64,000 nucleotides of DNA from Sialis fuliginosa. Lineage: Eukaryota; Arthropoda; Insecta; Megaloptera; Sialidae. The stretch covers positions 2,790,001 through 2,854,000 of the forward strand of contig OY540821.1 of NCBI GenBank assembly GCA_961205875.1, written 5' to 3'. The notes under the pieces are model-generated. The model had not been told where the DNA came from. It saw only the letters and a program-made list of their open reading frames with translations, and searched no databases. The position numbers and the translations under genes are program-made. Of this stretch, positions 54,901 through 64,000 are shown in pieces; position 1 is the stretch's first letter; every line of letters begins with the position of its first letter.

Positions 54901-57900
54901 ATTTTTTTATATAATCAGTGTTTAATGCTCTTTCATATGAAATAAGAATCGAGTGGTGTCAATCACGTTGAATATTTATAATTGCATTTTTATTAAAAAA
55001 ACGAGCGCGCGCCGCTAATAAAGTGAATTTATAATTAGCAGCCAGCTTCATCGCAAAACGTTAGAAGCTTGAAATATTTTTTTATATAATCAGTGTTTAA
55101 TGCTCTTTCATATGAAATAAGAATCGAGTGGTGTCAATCACGTTGAATATTTATAATTGCATTTTTATTAAAAAAACGAGCGCGCGCCGCTAATAAAGTG
55201 AATTTATAATTAGCAGCCAGCTTAATCGCAAAACGTTAGAAGCTTGAAATATTTTTTTATATAATCAGTGTTTAATGCTCTTTCATATGAAATAAGAATC
55301 GAGTGGTGTCAATCACGTTGAATATTTATAATTGCATTTTTATTAAAAAAGCGAGCGCGCGCCGCTTATAATGTGAATTTATAATTAGCAACCAGCTTCA
55401 TTGCAAAACGTTACAAGCTTGAAATATTTTTTTATATAATCAATGTTTAATGCTCTTTCATATGAAATAAGAATCGAGTGGTGTCAATCACGTTGAATAT
55501 TTATAATTGCATTTTTATTAAAAAAACGAGCGCGCGCCGCTTATAATGTGAATTTATAATTAGCAGCCAGCTTCATCGCAAAACGTTAGAAGCTTGAAAT
55601 ATTTTTTTATATAATCGGTTTTTAATGCTCTTTCATATGAAATAAGAATAGTGTGGTGTCAATCACGTTGAATATTTATAATTGCATTTTTATTAAAAAA
55701 ACGAGCGCGCGCCGCTTATAATGTGAATTTATAATTAGCAACCAGCTTCATTGCAAAACGTTACAAGCTTGAAATATTTTTTTATATAATCGGTTTTTAA
55801 TGCTCTCTCATATGAAATAAGAATCGAGTGGTGTCAATCACGTTGAATATTTATAATTGCATTTTTATTAAAAAAAACGAGCGCGCGCCGCTAATAAAGT
55901 GAATTTATAATTAGCAGCCAGCTTCATCGCAAAACGTTACAAGCTTGAAATATTTTTTTATATAATCAGTGTTTAATGCTCTTTCATATGAAATAAGAAT
56001 CGAGTGGTGTCAATCACGTTGAATATTTATAATTGCATTTTTATTAAAAAAACGAGCGCGCGCCGCTAATAAAGTGAATTTATAATTAGCAGCCAGCTTC
56101 ATCGCAAAACGTTAGAAGCTTGAAATATTTTTTTATATAATCAGTGTTTAATGCTCTTTCATATGGAATAAGAATCGAGTGGTGTCAATCACGTTGAATA
56201 TTTATAATTGCATTTTTATTAAAAAAACGAGCGCGCGCCGCTTATAATGTGAATTTATAATTAGCAGCCAGCTTCATCGCAAAACGTTACAAGCTTGAAA
56301 TATTTTTTTATATAATTGTTTTTTAATGCTCTTTCATATGAAATAAGAATCGAGTGGTGTCAATCACGTTGAATATTTATAATTGCATTTTTATTAAAAA
56401 AACGAGCGCGCGCCGCTAATAAAGTGAATTTATAATTAGCAGCCAGCTTCATCGCAAAACGTTACAAGCTTGAAATATTTTTTTATATAATCAGTGTTTA
56501 ATGCTCTTTCATATGAAATAAGAATCGAGTGGTGTCAATCACGTTGAATATTTATAATTGCATTTTTATTAAAAAAACGAGCGCGCGCCGCTAATAAAGT
56601 GAATTTATAATTAGCAGCCAGCTTCATCGCAAAACGTTACAAGCTTGAAATATTTTTTTATATAATCAGTGTTTAATGCTCTTTCATATGAAATAAGAAT
56701 CGAGTGGTGTCAATCACGTTGAATATTTATAATTGCATTTTTATTAAAAAAACGAGCGCGCGCCGCTTATAATGTGAATTTATAATTAGCAGCCAGCTTC
56801 ATCGCAAAACGTAAGAAGCTTGAAATATTTTTTTATATAATCAGTGTTTAATGCTCTTTCATATGAAATAAGAATCGAGTGGTGTCAATCACGTTGAATA
56901 TTTATAATTGCATTTTTATTAAAAAAACGAGCGCGCGCCGCTAATAAAGTGAATTTATAATTAGAAGCCAGCTTCATCGCAAAACGTTAGAAGCTTGAAA
57001 TATTTTTTTATATAATCAGTGTTTAATGCTCTTTCATATGAAATAAGAATCGAGTGGTGTCAATCACGTTGAATATTTATAATTGCATTTTTATTAAAAA
57101 AACGAGCGCGCGCCGCTAATAAAGTGAATTTATAATTAGCAGCCAGCTTAATCGCAAAACGTTAGAAGCTTGAAATATTTTTTTATATAATCAGTGTTTA
57201 ATGCTCTTTCATATGAAATAAGAATCGAGTGGTGTCAATCACGTTGAATATTTATAATTGCATTTTTATTAAAAAAGCGAGCGCGCGCCGCTTATAATGT
57301 GAATTTATAATTAGCAACCAGCTTCATCGCAAAACGTTACAAGCTTGAAATATTTTTTTATATAATCAATGTTTAATGCTCTTTCATATGAAATAAGAAT
57401 CGAGTGGTGTCAATCACGTTGAATATTTATAATTGCATTTTTATTAAAAAAACGAGCGCGCGCCGCTTATAATGTGAATTTATAATTAGCAGCCAGCTTC
57501 ATCGCAAAACGTTAGAAGCTTGAAATATTTTTTTATATAATCAGTGTTTAATGCTCTTTCATATGAAATAAGAATAGTGTGGTGTCAATCACGTTGAATA
57601 TTTATAATTGCATTTTTATTAAAAAAACGAGCGCGCGCCGCTTATAATGTGAATTTATAATTAGCAACCAGCTTCATTGCAAAACGTTACAAGCTTGAAA
57701 TATTTTTTTATATAATCGGTTTTTAATGCTCTCTCATATGAAATAAGAATCGAGTGGTGTCAATCACGTTGAATATTTATAATTGCATTTTTATTAAAAA
57801 AAACGAGCGCGCGCCGCTAATAAAGTGAATTTATAATTAGCAGCCAGCTTCATCGCAAAACGTTACAAGCTTGAAATATTTTTTTATATAATCAGTGTTT

Positions 57901-60900
57901 AATGCTCTTTCATATGAAATAAGAATCGAGTGGTGTCAATCACGTTGAATATTTATAATTGCATTTTTATTAAAAAAACGAGCGCGCGCCGCTAATAAAG
58001 TGAATTTATAATTAGCAGCCAGCTTCATCGCAAAACGTTAGAAGCTTGAAATATTTTTTTATATAATCAGTGTTTAATGCTCTTTCATATGGAATAAGAA
58101 TCGAGTGGTGTCAATCACGTTGAATATTTATAATTGCATTTTTATTAAAAAAACGAGCGCGCGCCGCTTATAATGTGAATTTATAATTAGCAGCCAGCTT
58201 CATCGCAAAACGTTACAAGCTTGAAATATTTTTTTATATAATTGTTTTTTAATGCTCTTTCATATGAAATAAGAATCGAGTGGTGTCAATCACGTTGAAT
58301 ATTTATAATTGCATTTTTATTAAAAAAACGAGCGCGCGCCGCTAATAAAGTGAATTTATAATTAGCAGCCAGCTTCATCGCAAAACGTTACAAGCTTGAA
58401 ATATTTTTTTATATAATCAGTGTTTAATGCTCTTTCATATGAAATAAGAATCGAGTGGTGTCAATCACGTTGAATATTTATAATTGCATTTTTATTAAAA
58501 AAACGAGCGCGCGCCGCTAATAAAGTGAATTTATAATTAGCAGCCAGCTTCATCGCAAAACGTTACAAGCTTGAAATATTTTTTTATATAATCAGTGTTT
58601 AATGCTCTTTCATATGAAATAAGAATCGAGTGGTGTCAATCACGTTGAATATTTATAATTGCATTTTTATTAAAAAAACGAGCGCGCGCCGCTTATAATG
58701 TGAATTTATAATTAGCAGCCAGCTTCATCGCAAAACGTAAGAAGCTTGAAATATTTTTTTATATAATCAGTGTTTAATGCTCTTTCATATGAAATAAGAA
58801 TCGAGTGGTGTCAATCACGTTGAATATTTATAATTGCATTTTTATTAAAAAAACGAGCGCGCGCCGCTAATAAAGTGAATTTATAATTAGCAGCCAGCTT
58901 CATCGCAAAACGTTAGAAGCTTGAAATATTTTTTTATATAATCAGTGTTTAATGCTCTTTCATATGAAATAAGAATCGAGTGGTGTCAATCACGTTGAAT
59001 ATTTATAATTGCATTTTTATTAAAAAAACGAGCGCGCGCCGCTAATAAAGTGAATTTATAATTAGCAGCCAGCTTAATCGCAAAACGTTAGAAGCTTGAA
59101 ATATTTTTTTATATAATCAGTGTTTAATGCTCTTTCATATGAAATAAGAATCGAGTGGTGTCAATCACGTTGAATATTTATAATTGCATTTTTATTAAAA
59201 AAGCGAGCGCGCGCCGTTTATAATGTGAATTTATAATTAGCAACCAGCTTCATCGCAAAACGTTACAAGCTTGAAATATTTTTTTATATAATCAATGTTT
59301 AATGCTCTTTCATATGAAATAAGAATCGAGTGGTGTCAATCACGTTGAATATTTATAATTGCATTTTTATTAAAAAAACGAGCGCGCGCCGCTTATAATG
59401 TGAATTTATAATTAGCAGCCAGCTTCATCGCAAAACGTTAGAAGCTTGAAATATTTTTTTATATAATCGGTTTTTAATGCTCTTTCATATGAAATAAGAA
59501 TAGTGTGGTGTCAATCACGTTGAATATTTATAATTGCATTTTTATTAAAAAAACGAGCGCGCGCCGCTTATAATGTGAATTTATAATTAGCAACCAGCTT
59601 CATTGCAAAACGTTACAAGCTTGAAATATTTTTTTATATAATCGGTTTTTAATGCTCTCTCATATGAAATAAGAATCGAGTGGTGTCAATCACGTTGAAT
59701 ATTTATAATTGCATTTTTATTAAAAAAAACGAGCGCGCGCCGCTAATAAAGTGAATTTATAATTAGCAGCCAGCTTCATCGCAAAACGTTACAAGCTTGA
59801 AATATTTTTTTATATAATCAGTGTTTAATGCTCTTTCATATGAAATAAGAATCGAGTGGTGTCAATCACGTTGAATATTTATAATTGCATTTTTATTAAA
59901 AAAACGAGCGCGCGCCGCTAATAAAGTGAATTTATAATTAGCAGCCAGCTTCATCGCAAAACGTTAGAAGCTTGAAATATTTTTTTATATAATCAGTGTT
60001 TAATGCTCTTTCATATGGAATAAGAATCGAGTGGTGTCAATCACGTTGAATATTTATAATTGCATTTTTATTAAAAAAACGAGCGCGCGCCGCTTATAAT
60101 GTGAATTTATAATTAGCAGCCAGCTTCATCGCAAAACGTTACAAGCTTGAAATATTTTTTTATATAATTGTTTTTTAATGCTCTTTCATATGAAATAAGA
60201 ATCGAGTGGTGTCAATCACGTTGAATATTTATAATTGCATTTTTATTAAAAAAACGAGCGCGCGCCGCTAATAAAGTGAATTTATAATTAGCAGCCAGCT
60301 TCATCGCAAAACGTTACAAGCTTGAAATATTTTTTTATATAATCAGTGTTTAATGCTCTTTCATATGAAATAAGAATCGAGTGGTGTCAATCACGTTGAA
60401 TATTTATAATTGCATTTTTATTAAAAAAACGAGCGCGCGCCGCTAATAAAGTGAATTTATAATTAGCAGCCAGCTTCATCGCAAAACGTTACAAGCTTGA
60501 AATATTTTTTTATATAATCAGTGTTTAATGCTCTTTCATATGAAATAAGAATCGAGTGGTGTCAATCACGTTGAATATTTATAATTGCATTTTTATTAAA
60601 AAAACGAGCGCGCGCCGCTTATAATGTGAATTTATAATTAGCAGCCAGCTTCATCGCAAAACGTAAGAAGCTTGAAATATTTTTTTATATAATCAGTGTT
60701 TAATGCTCTTTCATATGAAATAAGAATCGAGTGGTGTCAATCACGTTGAATATTTATAATTGCATTTTTATTAAAAAAACGAGCGCGCGCCGCTAATAAA
60801 GTGAATTTATAATTAGCAGCCAGCTTCATCGCAAAACGTTACAAGCTTGAAATATTTTTTTATATAATCAGTGTTTAATGCTCTTTCATATGAAATAAGA

Positions 60901-62962
60901 ATCGAGTGGTGTCAATCACGTTGAATATTTATAATTGCATTTTTATTAAAAAAACGAGCGCGCGCCGCTAATAAAGTGAATTTATAATTAGCAGCCAGCT
61001 TCATCGCAAAACGTTACAAGCTTGAAATATTTTTTTATATAATTGTTTTTTAATGCTATTTCATATGAAATAAGAATCGAGTGGTGTCAATCACGTTGAA
61101 TATTTATAATTGCATTTTTATTAAAAAAACGAGCGCGCGCCGCTAATAAAGTGAATTTATAATTAGCAGCCAGCTTCATCGCAAAACGTTAGAAGCTTGA
61201 AATATTTTTTTATATAATCAGTGTTTAATGCTCTTTCATATGAAATAAGAATCGAGTGGTGTCAATAACGTTGAATATTTATAATTGCATTTTTATTAAA
61301 AAAACGAGAACGCGCCGCTAATAAAGTGAATTTATAATTAGCAGCCAGTTTCATCGCAAAACGTTACAAGCTTGAAATATTTTTTTATATAATCGGTTTT
61401 TAATGCTCTTTCATATGAAATAAGAATCGAGTGGTGTCAATCACGTTGAATATTTATAATTGCATTTTTATTAAAAAAACGAGCGCGCGCCGCTAATAAA
61501 GTGAATTTATAATTAGCAGCCAGCTTCATCGCAAAACGTTAGAAGCTTGAAATATTTTTTTATATAATCAGTGTTTAATGCTCTTTCATATGAAATAAGA
61601 ATCGAGTGGTGTCAATCACGTTGAATATTTATAATTGCATTTTTATTAAAAAAAACGAGCGCGCGCCGCTAATAAAGTGAATTTATAATTAGCAGCCAGC
61701 TTAATCGCAAAACGTTAGAAGCTTGAAATATTTTTTTATATAATCAGTGTTTAATGCTCTTTCATATGAAATAAGAATCGAGTGGTGTCAATCACGTTGA
61801 ATATTTATAATTGCATTTTTATTAAAAAAACGAGCGCGCGCCGCTAATAAAGTGAATTTATAATTAGCAGCCAGCTTCATCGCAAAACGTTAAAAGCTTG
61901 AAATATTTTTTTATATAATCAGTGTTTAATGCTCTTTCATATGAAATAAGAATCGAGTGGTGTCAATCACGTTGAATATTTATAATTGCATTTTTATTAA
62001 AAAAACGAGCGCGCGCCGCTAATAATGTGAATTTATAATTAGCAGCCAGCTTCATCGCAAAACGTTACAAGCTTGAAATATTTTTTTATATAATCAGTGT
62101 TTAATGCTCTTTCATATGAAATAAGAATCGAGTGGTGTCAATCACGTTGAATATTTATAATTGCATTTTTATTAAAAAAACGAGCGCGCGCCGCTTATAA
62201 TGTGAATTTATAATTAGCAGCCAGCTTCATCGCAAAACGTTAGAAGCTTGAAATATTTTTTTATATAATCGGTTTTTAATGCTCTTTCATATGAAATAAG
62301 AATCGAGTGGTGTCAATCACGTTGAATATTTATAATTGCATTTTTATTAAAAAAACGAGCGCGCGCCGCTTATAATGTGAATTTATAATTAGCAGCCAGT
62401 TTAATCACAAAACGTTACAAGCTTGAAATATTTTTTTATATAATCAGTGTTTAATGCTCTTTCATATGAAATAAGAATCGAGTGGTGTCAATTACGTTGA
62501 ATATTTATAATTGCATTTTTATTAAAAAAATGAGCGCGCGCCGCTTATAATGTGAATTTATAATTAGCAACCAGCTTCATTGCAAAACGTTACAAGCTTG
62601 AAATATTTTTTTATATAATCGGTTTTTAATGCTCTTTCATATGAAATAAGAATCGAGTGGTGTCAATCACGTTGAATATTTATAATTGCATTTTTATTAA
62701 AAAAACGAGCGCGCGCCGCTAATAAAGTGAATTTATAATTAGCAGCCAGCTTCATTGCAAAACGTTACAAGCTTGAAATATTTTTTTATATAATCGGTTT
62801 TTAATGCTCTTTCATATGAAATAAGAATCGAGTGGTGTCAATCACGTTGAATATTTATAATTACATTTTTATTAAAAAAAGAGCGCGCGCCGCTAATAAT
62901 GTGAATTTATAATTAGCAGCCAGCTTCATCGCAAAACGTTACAAGCTTGAAATATTTTTTTT
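48955..62962 (+). repeat. 175-bp satellite array, right part (about 80 monomers)
   Basis: It continues the monomer interrupted by the retrotransposon. From about 55,330 to 61,000 there is an 11-monomer higher-order repeat of 1,926 bp. Markers: 'aaaaaagcgagcg' at about 55,346, 57,272 and 59,198; 'tgctctctcatatg' at 55,801, 57,727 and 59,653; and 'ataattgttttttaatg' at about 56,315, 58,240 and 60,166. A 5-monomer repeat links the 'ataaaataag' variants near 49,700 and 50,575. One monomer near 51,958 lacks about 19 bp. Confidence 0.95.
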
Positions 62963-64000
62963 TGAAGCTGGCTGCTAATTATAAATTCACATTATTAGCG
63001 GCGCGTGCTCGTTTTTTTAATAAAAATGCAATTATAAATATTCAACGTGATTGACACCACAAGATTATATAAAAAAATATTTCAAGCTTCTTACGTTTTG
63101 CGATGAAGCTGGCTGCTTATTATAAATTCACATTATTAGCGGCGCGCGCTCGTTTTTTTAATAAAAATGCAATTATAAATATTCAACGTGATTGACACCA
63201 CTCGATTCTTATTTCATATGTAAGAGCATTAAACACTGATTATATAAAAAAATATTTCAAGCTTGTAACGTTTTGTGATTAAACTGGCTGCTAATTATAA
63301 ATTCACATTATAAGCGGCGCGCGCTCGTTTTTTTAATAAAAATGCAATTATAAATATTCAACGTGATTGACACCACTCGATTCTTATTTCATATGAAAGA
63401 GCATTAAAAACCGATTATATAAAAAAATATTTCAAGCTTCTAACGTTTTGCGATGAAGCTGGCTGCTAATTATAAATTCACTTTATTAGCGGCGCGCGCT
63501 CGTTTTTTTAATAAAAATGCAATTATAAATATTCAACGTGATTGACACCACTCGATTCTTATTTCATATGAAAGAGCATTAAAAACCGATTATATAAAAA
63601 AATATTTCAAGCTTGTAACGTTTTGCAATGAAGCTGGTTGCTAATTATAAATTCACATTATAAGCGGCGCGCGCTCGTTTTTTTAATAAAAATGCAATTA
63701 TAAATATTCAACGTGATTGCCACCACTCGATTCTTATTTCATATGAAAGCGCATTAAAAACCGATTATATAAAAAAATATTTCAAGCTTCTAACGTTTTG
63801 CGATGACGCTGGCTGCTAATTATAAATTCACATTATTAGCGGCGCGCGCTCGTTTTTTTAATAAAAATGCAATTATAAATATTCAACGTGATTGACACCA
63901 CTCGATTCTTATTCATATGAAAGAGCATTAAACACTGATTATATAAAAAAATATTTCAAGCTTCTAACGTTTTGCGATGAAGCTGGCTGCTAATTATAAA
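62963..64000 (-). repeat. 175-bp satellite in inverted orientation (about 6 monomers, runs off the window)
   Basis: After a T-run at 62,955-62,963 the sequence switches to the reverse complement of the same monomer. The first inverted copy lacks about 37 bp (from 'gacaccac' straight to 'attatataaa'). Later copies are full length: 'atttcaagctt' recurs about every 175 bp from 63,077 to 63,952. Confidence 0.95.

Noticed and set aside
36851-64000. CRISPR-like array of regular repeats
   Set aside because: Monomers are contiguous at 175 bp without unique spacers, and there are no cas genes; it is an insect satellite.

Overview
The window looks like nuclear DNA of an insect, most likely a moth or butterfly. 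The evidence is AT-rich spliced introns, many foldback elements with ends like ACAGGGTGTCC, a fragment of the 'cgacttcaaaaaaggagg' repeat that I associate with Lepidoptera, and short repeats ending in 'gcgggcaacagcta'-like tails. Trichoptera or another insect order cannot be excluded from sequence alone. There are no bacterial operons, rRNA or tRNA genes, CRISPR arrays or telomeric TTAGG runs.

Region 1 (1-19.15 kb, + strand) is the 3' part of one gene made of at least 17 very small exons (18-117 nt). Every intron is in phase 1, and the spliced frame stays open to a stop at 19060-19062 (266 residues in the window; the 5' end lies outside). Three tandem exon pairs encode an 18-19 residue repeat and two later exon pairs are also related. 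The last exon encodes a six-cysteine pacifastin-like domain, the fold of small insect serine-protease inhibitors. The introns are packed with foldback elements, hAT, Harbinger-like and piggyBac-like elements, some nested three deep. This micro-exon gene is the main candidate for something undescribed.

Region 2 (19.4-36.5 kb) is a GC-rich, strongly G-skewed minisatellite with a 20-bp core and a usual 76-bp unit. Four copies of a 0.3-kb AT-rich cassette interrupt it, giving composite repeats of 3.35, 3.07 and 1.49 kb. A 2.0-kb DNA-transposon-like insertion with a transposase fragment sits at 29.24-31.25 kb. Long minus-strand reading frames here come from a stop-free repeat and are not called as genes.

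Region 3 (36.85-64 kb) is a 175-bp satellite: about 31 copies, then a Ty3/Gypsy retrotransposon, then about 80 more copies, then an abrupt inversion at about 62,962 with about 6 copies in the opposite orientation running off the window. Each monomer is AT-rich but carries a short GC-rich CpG box. Variant patterns show higher-order repeats of 7 monomers (1,225 bp) and 11 monomers (1,926 bp).

The retrotransposon (42,261-48,954, minus strand) has a 4-bp AGCT target duplication, PBS, PPT, gag with a zinc knuckle, a GGGAAAC slippery heptamer before the gag stop, and protease, reverse transcriptase, RNase H and integrase. It looks young (two differences between the shared LTR parts). It is probably inactive: one extra base breaks the reverse transcriptase frame, and its 5' LTR has lost 726 bp.
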